DNA of 64,000 nucleotides, taken from assembly GCA_023853785.1 (NCBI GenBank), contig JAJIRX010000570.1, positions 434,001-498,000 on the forward strand. Reading direction: 5' to 3'. This stretch comes from Psilocybe azurescens. Lineage: Eukaryota; Basidiomycota; Agaricomycetes; Agaricales; Agrocybaceae. Under the pieces are notes generated by a model that was not told where the DNA came from, did not search any database, and saw only the letters and a list, made by a program, of their open reading frames with translations. The position numbers and the translations under genes are program-made. Positions 23,201 to 35,315 of the stretch are shown in pieces. Each line of letters starts with the position of its first letter. Position 1 is the first letter of the stretch.

Positions 23201-25317
23201 TTGATTCTTTCTTGTTGTTCTGTGCATCTACATGCACCTGCTCCAATATGGCCTTGGCCTCTATCAAATTGTAGCTGGGATCCATGTACTGTGAATGTTG
23301 TCTCAATGCTTGTATTTTTCAGTATATGTTGCTTGTTTATATGGTACATTTGGTCTTATTTTTATTTTATTTTTGTTTATATTTTGTTATGTTTACTGTT
23401 TTCCTTTAACAATGACTCTTAGTATGCTTGATCTTTGTAATATGTCCTCAGTGCTTGACTGAATTCTTTGTGTTGTGTAATGTCTTGTACCTGTTTTGTC
23501 TCTCTTTTTCCCCTATTTTCTTCGGACTTTGCTATACCGTTTGGCCCAATAATCAATTAGGAATTTCAGCAGATAAGCCACATCTGTTCTCTTTCTGTGA
23601 CATTGGTGTTTGTTAGTGTTTATACATAATCTCTGTCAGCATTCCGTTGGATTTCAAGTCCTGTATGATCCTATCACTGTGATCTGTTACTTTAATGTAT
23701 TACATATGTCTCTACTAGTGACACTTGGTTTCATTCTGTACTTCTGTTCTTTATTTTTATTTTTTCTGCTCTCTTAACATGAATGATTAATTGCTCTATG
23801 CAGTATTTCATCTCACAGACAAAACAAAAACACGATTGACCATTTTCATGCTTTTGGAATGCAATATTTGGCACTTGCTTATGTTAAATTTTCATCTGGA
23901 AGGTACATATAGCGGGAAGTACATTCAATGTGTTCATGCTTGTAAAGATCCAGAGGGCAATATATTGGTTGTCAATGTTGTTAACAGGAAATATGACTCA
24001 GCGGATGACATAACAGGTGAAGATATTGAGGTCAACTTGTTGTCTTGTTGTGTTGCATACAAGACCCAGAGGCAGAAGAACATGAACAGATTGCAGATGA
24101 AATATGCACGTAATGTATATGTCAGTACTCATATTACAAACTAAACCACTTACTCTCATATCCACTTTGATCACTGGACACATGTTGTATCTGCTAGCCT
24201 GCTACTTTTCCTCTCATACATCTTATAATGTAAAATTTCTTGTTCATTAACAAATGTACTCATAATCACCATGTTTTTTGAACCATAATATTATCTTTTG
24301 TCCACATTGCAGTCTATACAACCTTAATAAATACCATTGTTGGCCTTCCTAGGCCTTTCTGCTTAATCAAACACAAGATAACATTGATAGGCGTGGTGGA
24401 TTCAACAATTCACATGAGATCACCTGTAAGATTGATATCCTGTTTGGTTCTAAGGCTAACAGAGGCAGATTCGACAATTCACGTGAGGCACCTCTCCTTT
24501 GCTACTGTCACGTCAATCTGCTGTAGCCTGTAGGTCACCATGATACCATGATTATTGATAACATAATAAATAATTATTAGATAATATAATTTTGTGCAGA
24601 TTCTAGTGTAAAAAGAAAAAGGACTCGTACTGCCGGGCAAAGCCTCGGCCCTCAACATCAAGTCAGTAAATATGTCCATGAAGAACTTTCGTCCGTCGGA
24701 CTCACCGAATTCGGCAATGACCAGAACAAATGGGACTAAAATTACTCGAAGTGATTGCTCCCAGACGTAAAAGCACCTCCATATCTGTTGAGATGCTAAT
24801 GAGCATAGTGCGACAATGCAATGATACATCCACCTACCAGGAGGCCATAGGACACAATTAACGAGGAATAGAATAGGAAGTCATCAAGTGTCCCGATCCA
24901 TTTAGGCCCCGTTCCTAAAATCGATGATACAATGGATTCCCGCGTATCTCCTTCAATCACAACTGCAAGGACAAGAAAGTACCATTGTATGAGGAACTCC
25001 ATGAAGCAAAGAAGGTACAGCGCTGAAATGGCCCATAGAACGATGCGACGGTGCGTACTTGCGGTTCTCCTGGACACTGTCGGGAACATTGTTGAAAATT
25101 TCCTTTCGAACTGGAAGGAAGTAACTTACTGTAAAGATACATGGTCCCAGAGTATACCATCGTGTATATACCTGAAATGTGTGAGTTTGTGCCCTTAATG
25201 TTCCGAAAAATGTAGCCGTTTACCAAAGAGAAAATTCAAAAGCATTGAGCCATTGACGCTGGCGATGATGACGCCTTCTTGGACTTTGGCCGAGATTGAA
25301 GTTTCGTGTGTAGACAT
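20275..25317 (-). CDS. Seven-transmembrane protein of the agaricomycete type, interrupted by a 3.8-kb intron
   Basis: Exons 25317-25224, 25171-25130, 25076-24838, 24784-24706, 20914-20587 and 20508-20275 join to 338 residues. One added base at the C4 run 20506-20509 is needed to reach APTVLVARVAL. The start is MSTHETSISAKVQEG. Hydrophobic segments follow in the order expected of a 7TM fold. Between them are IWRCFYVWEQSLRVILVP, which is typical of a large uncharacterised agaricomycete membrane family, and FNHIVMLVIESASAYSFVLF. The tail is S/T/G-rich. Function is unknown; receptor-like topology is only an analogy. Intron 24705-20915 (3,791 bp) holds an inserted element. Without it the intron would be about 95 bp. 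Donor GTGAGTCC and acceptor TTATCGCAG are intact, so the gene may still be spliced. Confidence 0.72.
20934..20961. repeat. Terminal hairpin at the left end of the element
   Basis: The first 28 bases fold on themselves: CGAGT, one bulged C, CTATTAC, loop GTA, GTAATAG, ACTCG. The right end has no matching hairpin. Confidence 0.7.
21121..21445 (+). repeat. Left arm of a large inverted repeat
   Basis: The arm starts ACTCGTAGCC and ends CCATGTATA. Its reverse complement is found at 21690-22013 with only scattered mismatches. The 244 bp between the arms are not repeated. Confidence 0.9.
21690..22013 (-). repeat. Right arm of the large inverted repeat
   Basis: This is the reverse complement of 21121-21445. 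Shared landmarks read outward-in are GTAGCCAAAAAAGTAATCAC, ATTTTGGCCAAAAACAATG and TTAGATATCTAATAGTAACC. Differences are single bases, for example TATAATAC against TATACTAC. Confidence 0.9.
24399..24493. repeat. Two direct 26-27-bp repeats near the right end of the element
   Basis: GATTCAACAATTCACATGAG at 24399 and GATTCGACAATTCACGTGAG at 24468 differ mainly at G/A positions. They lie 69 bp apart. Confidence 0.7.
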
Positions 25318-27139
25318 CGTAAAGTACTGTGGATTTGAGGTGATACATTCACTGACCGTTTTCTTGTATATATATCAGTCGCCCTTATTATTCATAGCTT
25401 CAGACAAGCTCAGGTATAGATTCCGTATGTCAGTCGCCAACGTCGATTCTAGATACAACTATCACGTTTTCACAGTGAACGGACACACACCTACCTCTCA
25501 GTCACCAAATTTTTAATCTCATCAAGCTGTGGAGCGAAGTCTTAAATTCAGAACAGCGCTCGCATTGAGGACACCACGCAACCGGCCCTTAGAGTTTGTC
25601 TCAGTAATGGGCTCAGCAGATATAGACCTATCTCGGCTGAACCCATAGGCATATGAGGTGAGCTAACACCTCATTCGGTGTACCCTTTGATCCACGAAGT
25701 TATCGGGTACATACCATACTGCTGACAGTCGATGTTATTGTGTTTTGTCGTCACAAAAGTGTGCCGAGGAGGCCCCAGGAAGGACCTAAATTTTTGGGCG
25801 AACAAAGTTAACTAGTTGATGTGGGGTGACATGACAAGATATGAACTTCATCTAGCCAAGAACCTCGATCTTCTGGGGATTATCAGGTCCCTGTATAGTC
25901 AGATATAGGTTTGTTGCGTCGTTGGCATGTGTAAGGGTCGTATGTAGCATGAGGAAGGAGGAAAAATGCCATCACGATTTCTATTTTGGGCCTTTGGCAT
26001 ACGGCAAATAGTATGTCTGTTGTTGATGAATGTGCACCTTCTCAAACCCCAGTACTTGAGGTTAGTATATATTGGTCAATCAGACTAAGACCATACTTCA
26101 AGGTAGCAACGGAGACCAGAATAGGGTAGGCATTTAGGCCGTCGTAGAGCAACAAAAGCAGTACAAAAATAGACGGGATTGAGTTGGCTAAGTGGACATG
26201 TAAGCCTAACCGCAAATCTGATCTGGGCCTCGGAAAAGACGAGCAACGGTCTCATTTGCCTGACTTATGAAGGATCTACTACATGATATGGAGATTTTTG
26301 CCCCTCCTGTTGATATTTGTGAGTTCAAGACTGAGCACAAAGCGGTGCACAAGCCATGTGTCGAGCAGGGAATGATTGAGAGCTTGGGAGCTCGGGATGT
26401 CTCAATTCTGATGAATGCCAAACAGGACACCTCTGTATTGAAAGGCTGAAGCAAGAAAATTTCTCAGCATGGTGAGAGTCCGATAACGCAACGACTCCTG
26501 TTGGAGAAGCGACACAACACCGGTCAAGCGGAAGTGGTCCATCCTGAACTTTGACCACCTGAACTTTAGCCGAATATGCGCAGTAGAGTACCTGCAGATG
26601 GATAAGATAAGGACTCCAGAATCAAACACTGACTCGGAAGCGTGCATACATGCGCATGTTAAAGACTTCGTTCTTTTATGGATCCCGTTGAAAAGAGAGT
26701 GTATAAAAAAGCCAATCTAGAGACTGTTGGCCTGTTGCGCTGGTCAGGGATCCTGGGCGTCACGAAAGCAGATGGTTAAGGCACCGGTGGAGTCCTTGCC
26801 ACATGGAAGCTGGTTGCTTGTCAGTCCATACAGATGTAATATGATTTTTCTAGAGCCATGGTGAAAGTAAGAAGAGAAGGGGGATATTGACGGAACAGGA
26901 CACAAGTGCCACAAGCCAATCGGAAGCGCTCCGGCTCCGAGCCGAGCTCTGAGGAAACGCGTCACTTAACTGTTGTACGCGTCGTCGCTCCGGCAACGGG
27001 TACGGCGATACAAGCTCTCGTCCGAATTTGACAGCCTAACTTCACCAGCGACTATGCAAATGTTTTTAATGCAAATATCTACCACTCTCATACCACAAAC
27101 ATCATATTTCACCTTCTTGTTAACGACTAACATTTTCAG
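25318..27139. other. Intergenic stretch upstream of the 7TM gene and second Mit_KHE1-like gene
   Basis: 1.8 kb separates two divergent genes. Open stretches of 60-97 codons at 26206-26965 overlap on both strands, have no domain and no partner exons, and are not called. No repeat was recognised. Confidence 0.4.
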
Positions 27140-28338
27140 ATGACATCTTCTCTGCAAAAGATGAGGATCATTGCCATTCCTCTTACAAGGCCAAATGCAC
27201 GACTGCCATCGGTTGCCGCGGTCAAAACGAATCGTTTGACATACTATCAATTCCAGATGCCTGAAAGGGCACCAAATTCAACGACGTCCAAGGCGGAAAC
27301 TGGAGGTACTAAAGGCGCTGGTTCGAAGAAGAGGGGTGGCTGCCTGAGGAAGGCGTTGCCAACTGGGCTACCCAAAGGGCCACACGTATTTGGTCAGATT
27401 TCGGGAAAGCAGAAGGGGGATGGAAGGTCAGCAAATCATTACTACATCGTTGACCCGTTACTGAATAACAGAATGCGACGATTAGTTGAAGACCTACCAA
27501 GTCGGGCAAAAGCTGATGGACAGGACAGAATTCGAAGAATTGGCATTGAAAAGCTTCGATCCCTCTATGGGTCCTTCGATTGCCAACATAAAACAACGTC
27601 ATGTTTTAGATGGAAAGGAAAATACATCTGTGAGCGCAATAATTATATGCTTTTCTCTTCAGCCCTTCCTCACAGTTCTCTCCACAGATTCCCCTCATAT
27701 TTCCTCCTTCACAAATGACGCCTTCCGAGGTTTTATCAGAGCTGAGAGCCTACACCGATTTCCGAATAACACGACATCGAAGGGGATTTTATTTCTGGAT
27801 GGTTGTGATCCCATTTACTGCACCTCTTAAACTCATTCGTGAGTCATCGATTTGTGCTTTAGATAGAGTACTGACTATTAGAACCGCATTAGCTATCATC
27901 CCAAACCTTCCCTTCTTCTTCTCTGCTTGGAGGGCATGGTCTCACTATAAAGGTGACTATTACACGTCTATCTTCTATCACAAATACTAATGAATTGAGC
28001 GAAATCGTTTAGCATACAAGTCCTCTCAGTACCTTAAAAGCCTGTTGGACCAGGATTTGATTGTACCCGAAGCAAGCAAAGAACTAGATGAGGTGTACAT
28101 GCGACCCCAAATTTCCTCAGTGTCCACGACAATGTCAAGTTCATCTTCGACCAACAATTCGTGGTCACAGCCACCGCCTGAATCACCCCCGAATCAACAA
28201 TCATACTCAAGACATAACCTCCTCCTGAATCATGACGATGTACCCAGAATTGTTTCTCTATTCCATCTCAAGGCAAATTCTAATGCTGCTGCGGACCTCA
28301 GTCGTGCTATTGACCAAACCCGTTCAAGAGTAAGCTGA
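27140..28338 (+). CDS. Mit_KHE1-like mitochondrial protein, copy 2
   Basis: Five exons (27140-27426, 27486-27629, 27688-27838, 27893-27952, 28013-28338) have intron positions and phases identical to copy 1 at 10909. After one added G in the G4 run 27333-27336 the product is 322 residues, exactly as in copy 1. Matching blocks are MRIIAIPLTRP, LTYYQFQ, GWLPEEGVANW, GKAEGGWKLKTYQVGQKLMD, FEELALKSFDPSMGPSI and FYFWMVVIPFTAPLKLI. Without the extra base the protein would stop after 192 codons. Because both copies are otherwise intact and equally long, an assembly error is more likely than a pseudogene. Its role should match copy 1: a predicted mitochondrial inner-membrane protein related to K+/H+ exchange. 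Confidence 0.68.
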
Positions 28339-29604
28339 TATCACAGTACGTGAATCCTATTCTGATGACTAAAACGTAGTTTCTAGAACCTTTCATAACA
28401 TGGAGTAGATGATTTACCCGCGGCGGATAGAGAAGCATAACGACATGCACACATCGGTCGTCGACGACAAATTCTACCAAAACACGGACTGATTTAACTC
28501 AATCCTTTATTAATCCATAAAGTACATCCTTGTAATTTTTCTTTGCGCACCCCCACTCCCTGTTATTCTTTCTGACGAAGAACCCGAAGAGACCTGGAAG
28601 AGACCTATCGGAATCGTAGCTTATTATCGTCAATCCGCTCCATCCGCTGCCTCGTCCGTGCCAGTAGCATATCAAGCAAGCTACACTGGCATCTCCTAGA
28701 ACTCCCCACCCCATCCTACGCAGTTTTCAGCACCACTACCGTTCCAGTGAAACCGACTTACAACGAAAACTGATCTCCTATGACTCTCCGTGCACCTTGT
28801 CGGGTGCGTATGCTCAAGGAGGTCACACAGAGAGCCTTGAGTGTGCTGTACGACTGTTTACGCTAGCTACAGCTAAAACTGGGGATGATGATGCCTCAGG
28901 CATCTATGGGACACATTTCATCTTAGAATCTGCCCCTCCATCCAGTAGACAGTTTCATCGAGGCAAACACAGGCATACGCACACAGCTTTTCCCTTTCCA
29001 TCTAATAGACGGTACAAACCCAATCCGCTTCCTGCTTTGTCGTTATCCCTTCGTTTCGTTGTTTCTTGATTAACCTTTCATTCATTTTGTTTTCTATCTG
29101 AACGAGTTGCGGGAAGAACGCCGACCGCGTAACCAAAAGGTGGATCAAACGCACACCTGCAGTAAAAAGACATCATCATTACTTTTCTGCCACTAAGGAA
29201 AGATAGGAACCTTGTTTTCCAGGAAAATAAAAGTAACTAACCAGGGACGAATGGAATGACCATGAAGGTTAGCATCGACAAAATTGGGGAAATAGTGAGC
29301 TATTTCACGCACGTACGGCTGTGACACGGTTGTCTAGCAATGTTAATTGGAAGAGAGATCGTGCTTTCTCTGCCCCGGAACTATTGTAACGAGCGACGAA
29401 AGAGACAATACAAGACAGCCTGGATATCAGGCGATTTTAAACGAAAGGGCGAGTAGACGTTCTTGTGACTGTATATAGCTCGTTCACAACTTATTCATAA
29501 CAATGTGAAGTATAACGATAGCTTGAAAAAGTATGCAAAGAAGAGGGGGCTGTATAATATTTAATAGTAGGTATTGGCAAAAAGTCAATCGTAAAATATA
29601 CTAG
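28339..29604. other. Convergent intergenic stretch
   Basis: About 1.27 kb lies between the second Mit_KHE1-like gene and the end of the NLR gene. A 90-codon open stretch at 28797 lacks any domain. Nothing else was seen. Confidence 0.4.
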
Positions 29605-32600
29605 CTATTTACGTTGATAGTCGACGTGCCAGCCCTTGCCGTGAACGAAGTTAGAGAAATCAAGGCGAATCTGATGAGAGGCAATGATTGCAATAGTACT
29701 ACTTGGATGTTGTAAGGTGGGCCTGTGGACCTGTGGGATCCATACAAGGAGTTCACCTTGCTTTCCACATATCCAGCCCTCATCATTAATGGCGGACTCG
29801 CACACATCGACGTCAGCAGGCAGATCTTCCATGGATAAATCCCAGACACGGATTACAGAATCTTGTGAGCTAGAGACTAACTGGCGTCCATCAGGTGAGA
29901 ATGCAAGCGACCTGACCAAGGCGGTGTGTCCAGCCAACGGGCATAAGTTCTCCCTAGTTCGTGTGGCCAAATTCCATACACAAATCGTGTGATTGTCATA
30001 GTCGGCAGCAGCAAGACGGGAACCATCTGGCGATAAGGAAAAAGCTGAGGTATAATCTTGATCACTGTTTCGCAGACTGAATGAAGTTCCGTCTATTTCT
30101 CCTGTACTCGCATTCCGAGTCCAAAGACAGACTGTGTAGTCAGTGGAGCAAGATATAATTTTCTCGCCATTGAAGAGAAATGCAACGAGGATGACTGCTA
30201 CGCCGTTTTTGCCACAGGTCAACTGACATCCCTCCTTTGTTGCCTCGTCTGAAACATCCCAAAGCCAAACTTCACCATTATATGATCCACACACGACTTG
30301 TTGGCCGTCATCTGAGAAGTCTACAGAACGGACTGAGTCAGAACACCCAATTAACGGGCATCCCTCCATGACCCCAGTTTCAGTATTCCATAATAGAACT
30401 TCACCATTATAGGCGCCAGATACGATTCGCTGTCCATCGGGCGAGAATGCAACAGCCCACACAAGATGAGTATGTCCAGTAAAGGGTTTTCCTCCCAGGA
30501 TTCCACGTTCCAAGTCCCAAAGGTACACTGTGCGATCATCTGATACAGACACAAGTTGACGTCCGTCTGGCGAAAATGCAATTGAATTAATTGCAGCAGT
30601 GTGCCCACGTAGTGGGCTTCCTATGATGCTTCCTGTCTCGACATTCCAGAGGCAGATAGTGTGGTCATCTGAGCCAGAAGCTACGAGGCGCTGGTCTCCG
30701 ACAGGTGAGAATGCAACCGACTGGACTGGACTGTTGTGGCCCAATACAGCACCTGTGTCGTGGTCTACTACACGCATAGCAGCGACGGCACTCCAAACAC
30801 AAATTTTGCCATCATATGTACCAGAAACAATCCGTTGACCGTCAGACGAGAATGCAACAGAGCAAACCGAGGCAGGATGACTGATTAGTGGACTACCCTC
30901 GACCGTCTTTGCTAACGTGTTCCATAACAATAGTTTTCCGTCGTCTGGCCCTGAGACAATATGTTGTCCATCCGGCGAAAATTGGACACAAATGACTGCA
31001 CCTGCGTGTCCCGTTAATGGGGTTCCTTCCACTGGTTCCGTCGAATTGTCCCATAAGTAGACATTGTTATCATTGCATCCAGCAGCGATTTGCTGTCCGT
31101 TGGGTGAGAACGCAACAGAGCTCACATAGCTTGGAGTATGCAACGTTAACAGGGGTGCTACCTCCACCATGCCGTTTGCCACGTTGAAATCCCAAACGCG
31201 AACTGTGTGATCGGCTGATCCAGAAATAATCCTTTGGCTATCTGGGGAGAACGCAACGGAGTGGACCATGCCAGTGTGTTGGGTCAAAGGGCTTCCCTCC
31301 ATCGAACCTGTCGCCACGTTCCATATTCGAACTGTGTGATCATTGGATCCAGAGACGGCATGTCGGTCATTTGGCGAGAAAACGACGGACATGACTGAAA
31401 GTTTGTGCCCGGTCCATGGGTTTCCCACTGTTGTTCCTGTCGCAACATTCCACAGGCGGATTGTACAGTCGTACGAACCAGAAATAATGTGCTGTCCATC
31501 TGAGGAGAATGCAATGGAGCTTATCGCACCGGTGTGTCCAGTAAAAGGCGTTCCTTCCAGCATTCCCGTAGTCGTGTTCCAGAGATAGACTGTACCATCC
31601 CAACATGCAGAAGCAATCCACTGATCATTTGGAGAGAATGTAACACAATTGACTGCGGAGGGTGCGGCTATGAACATTTCCAAAGCTGGCCAATGATCTA
31701 GTTGGCCTTGTTTGAAAACACAGCGTTGGCGGAAACTTGGGTGCATAAGTCTTGTAAACTTCGGAGGATGTCGGAGCGAAAGATAAAGCCGATACGTAGA
31801 TATGAGGCGCGCTCATGGCGATGATCTTCCCAAAAGAACGCAGGAATGTACGTGCATCTGTAACCAAGCCTATGAGCGCCTTCACTTTATGCATTTCCGG
31901 CTATTCAAACAAGGTCAAACTTTGGAATTGTTAATTGTTGAACGATGAGGCGGCATTCACCTTGGCATGAAGTAAACCCGATTGTAGCCATTTCACAGTA
32001 GCAGTAATTCCTTGAGTTGCAAGTGGTATGGTCTTGGTGATGCTAAGCACCTCCAGCCAGAATAGAAACTTCGTTGAAAAAAATCGTTCGAGTTTGTGAA
32101 AAATTGCTTCGTCGAAAGGCACACGTTCTAGATGGTCATCCCAAAACCGGCAGGCATAGATTAAAGAAGGCGAAAGGAATTTATCAATGCGTGATTGAAG
32201 ATCCTCAACCTTGGTGTTCGGAAGATGCGAGGTGTCGAATTCGCAGACGTTGAATTTGAGTCCATATCGATCATTAAGCATCAAGTCGAGGCAGGCACAA
32301 GTCAAGTCACAGTGAACTGCGTCTAAATCAACAGAAAAGGAATGTCTATTTGTTTCGTCGGTCAGAAATTCACGAAATGAAGTGTGGAGAGGGACGACAG
32401 GAAGGCTTCGATCATCTGAAGTGACGTTGCTCAAAAGAGACCCCATGAATTTCACCACTGCGAGAACCGATTCTACGTTGCCGTCATCGCCAGGCACGAA
32501 TTGCCGCAAACCACTCAGCGAATCGATGGACAAAGGCTCAAAGGTACCCAGAAGTTGACCAATGACGGAGCGAAATCGAGGGCGTGTTACATTCGAGGTG

Positions 32601-34936
32601 AAATAGCCCGATAAAACCTCTTCGTACAGTTTATAAAGCTTCGTGCTTTGTAGCTCGTAGGTATATGGCTTGTCACTCTCGCCCTGACCGAGAAGACCTC
32701 GCAAGCAATCCTTCTCGGTGTATCCGGCTGGAGGTTTGTTGAGATAACCACACGCAACAGCAGCCCATTGGAATAAGCCTTCAGCTTTCTTGACGAGTTC
32801 TTCGCCGTGCCTTTGGAATAGATCTCTAGTGAGCTGTCTTTGGAAATATAGACGAATGTCGTTCTCCAATTTGGCGATCAATTTAGGATCATGCATCTGG
32901 TGGACTTCATATGCTGACCCCCGTACATTTGCGAAACATAGCTCAATACCGCCTTCCGATCTCGACGTGATGAACACACGGATGTTCTGAGGCAACCGTG
33001 CAAGAGATCGAGAGAGGAATTCAGCGAGCTTCTCTGGGTCTCCGCTTTCGTCTAACCCGTCAATGACGATGAGGTTAGGGATTTCGCTGGCGCCGACTGT
33101 TTCGAGTGGCCCCAAGAGGAGAGTGTGGAAAATTTGGTTAAAATCGTCTGATGTTCGAAGGGGCGTGTTGTTGGTTATCAACTTTCCTAACGCGACTTTG
33201 AATGAGGGGTAATGATCTGACATATCGCGGATAATAGTGGTGAAGAGATGGTGATCCTTTTGTGTGGATTTCTGCGTCCGAGAGAAAGAAAAGTACGAGC
33301 CGGGACGTGCTTCGAAACAAAACTGGGAAGCAATCTCGAATGCGATTGAAGATTTTCCAGTGCCTGCTTTCCCAAAGAGGACGAGCCCACGCACCGCGGT
33401 AGGGTTCTTGATCCATTCATGGATATATTCCAGAAATTCTGCGCGCGTGCCTTCGAGGCAGCCATTCTTGTTCGCAGTGGAACTCCAACCTGATCTGTAG
33501 GGCAAATCATCGATTTTGGCGTCGAAATCTGCCTGATACAATCAGCTCGCTATTCCTTTCAATGTAATGTCAGTCAAACACACCTAGGTTCGTCATTTCA
33601 CTGGATAGTATATTCATGCTTTTCTGGATCAAGTGGACGGCGATTTGCATATTAATGATGGCATTATCCAGTAAATCTCGTCTAAGTTTCGCAAGTGTAT
33701 CGCAAAGGCTTTTGATTTCATCGCTTACTCCGCCCGTGATATTCCGAAACAGTCGTTTTGCTAAGGCATAGCTTCTTAAAGCAAAGTCGAGAAACTGAGG
33801 AATATAAACGTACAAAATTCTTTATCTTTTGCATATCGTTGTATAACCTCGTTACAAATCGTGAGATGCTTCAACATGACCTTGAGAATAAGTGCCTCGT
33901 TCGAGTTTGGTTCGATCGCCTTAAGAAAATCTTCTGCCTGAGTCAAGTCGAATGTCTCGCGCATGGTTTTGACTAGCAATATAACATTGTCGTCACGTTC
34001 AAATTGTGCAAGGAACGCCTAGGGCTGATGTAAGAATGGATAACCAAAAAAAAAATTGAAGATGCAAAACACCTGAGGGACTGCCGAAATCACAAGCCAT
34101 GCTGCCTTTGCATAAGGGTGAATCTGCAAAGATGTGAGAGTAGTGTCGACAGGACAGTTTGTGGACGTACATTTGCCACATCTTTCATCGTCTCCATCAC
34201 CCACTGGACATTCTGAACAATTTCTTTCCATTCACCGCACATATTCATGAACTTGACGGCATCGTCAGCTTCGCCTATCGCCTTCTTTGTTCCCTTCATC
34301 TGATCTTTGAGGTCCTGCGTCGAGGCTGGTTTCTGAAATGGCGTCAGATCGTTTTCTTTCCGCGAGAAGGCTGGACGTTCAAGTTGTGCAGACTGACGAC
34401 TCACATGAACAAGGATCGTTAAGACAATGATTGGAGCCGGGACAACGTCACTTTCGATTGTGAACGAGCTTTCTGCATGATATTAGATTCATCATCGGAC
34501 AGATGGATTGCGACGAACTAGTCGTAGATACAGGGTCAATCTTAATCGTTCCAATGAGAATATCCGAGAGTATTCGTTGTTTGGCGTATAAAGACAGTAT
34601 AATTTGGGAAGATGGACGTACAGCACTGCATCTAAAAGTTAGTTCGCGTTGTAAGCTGGAAAGAAGAAGTCGTACACGCCGTCCAGTCTCTCATCCCAAT
34701 CCACAGTGTTTCCCGCACTGCGGATGGCTTTAGTTCTCTTCTGCTTAATCCTCTTTACACCTGCGTCAACAACGGTCACGTAGAACTCCCTGCTGTCTCT
34801 CTGCCCAGTAGTCTTGAGAGCAGGAAGTTGACTGGCTCGGAGGACTATCGGATAACGACGTGAGTATCGCTTCGCGCCCGATGAGTCGAAATCTGTATTT
34901 ACCCACAACATCGACCTTGAAATCATCGTCGGGCAT
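29605..34936 (-). CDS. C2-NACHT-WD40 NLR-type receptor (STAND NTPase)
   Basis: Roughly 1,640 residues. Order: a C2-like domain (VLRASQLPALKTTGQRDSRE, ILIGTIKI); a helical region (IHPYAKAAWLVISAVPQ, LVKTMRETFDL); a NACHT ATPase (Walker A GKAGTGKSS, Walker B NLIVIDGLDESGD, ITSRSEGG); a helical linker (SAPHIYVSALSFAP); and 14 WD40 repeats ending in VYLWN/IRLWN/VRIWN-type strands. Such proteins act in fungal non-self recognition and regulated cell death; that role is inferred from architecture. Clear introns are 34845-34902, 34632-34675, 34333-34404, 34124-34170, 34019-34072 and 31901-31960. The frame breaks at A4 33814-33817 (one base short) and at 31711-31718 (one base long), and the joint near 34440-34490 is unresolved. 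The effector N-terminus is the C2 region, not HET or a lipase. Confidence 0.85.
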
Positions 34937-35315
34937 GTTGTTCAGCGCTCACCAACTTGGAATATATTCAGGTGAAGATCGGCGTCAGGATGAGAAATTA
35001 GCGCTGCGATGATTCACAGTAGCTCTGTCGAAAGACATCCATTCCCACTATCAAATACGATAGCCCTCATCAGGCAATCGCCATAAACAGAGTGATCTCT
35101 GAACTTCAACCAAATAACGTTGAATCAAGATATTGACAAATGGAGAGAATGCTCTGTGGGGTCTTGATGGGGTCAGACTTGGAGTTGGCAGAGATCACTG
35201 GCCAATGGCCATATGATACGCGTGAACCCTAACCCTGTTTAAAACTTTGGCCAACAGACTCAACTCAGACTACGTCCTTGTTACGCTCACTCTATTCTCT
35301 AATTTCTCCGCCACC
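34937..35315. other. Upstream region of the NLR gene
   Basis: No gene was seen. A short telomere-like stretch AACCCTAACCCT lies at 35225-35236. Confidence 0.35.

Larger units (their letters stand above)
20934..24627. mobile_element. 3.7-kb inserted element with short terminal inverted repeats and TA target duplication
   Basis: The element begins CGAGTCC (20934) and ends GGACTCG (24627). These are perfect 7-bp inverted ends, with weaker similarity further in. Each end is flanked by TA (20932-20933 and 24628-24629), as expected for a TA-targeting cut-and-paste element. Removing it leaves an intact intron of the 7TM gene. The inside is AT-rich with no open frame above 120 codons and no recognised transposase, so it is non-autonomous or decayed. 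It carries a nested 0.9-kb palindrome (21121-22013). The family is unknown. The alternative is an ordinary long intron with chance end similarity. Confidence 0.6.

Noticed and set aside
22025..24183. Short open frames inside the inserted element as a possible transposase
   Set aside because: All are under 120 codons, with no DDE/D, HUH or zinc-finger pattern that I could recognise. Most are hydrophobic T-rich translations of AT-rich DNA.
26206..26965. Overlapping 60-97-codon frames on both strands
   Set aside because: They overlap each other in several frames, lack a domain, and no splice path joins them.
35225..35236. Telomere end or chromosome fusion point
   Set aside because: Only two repeat units are present, with ordinary sequence on both sides. 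This is far too short for a telomere.
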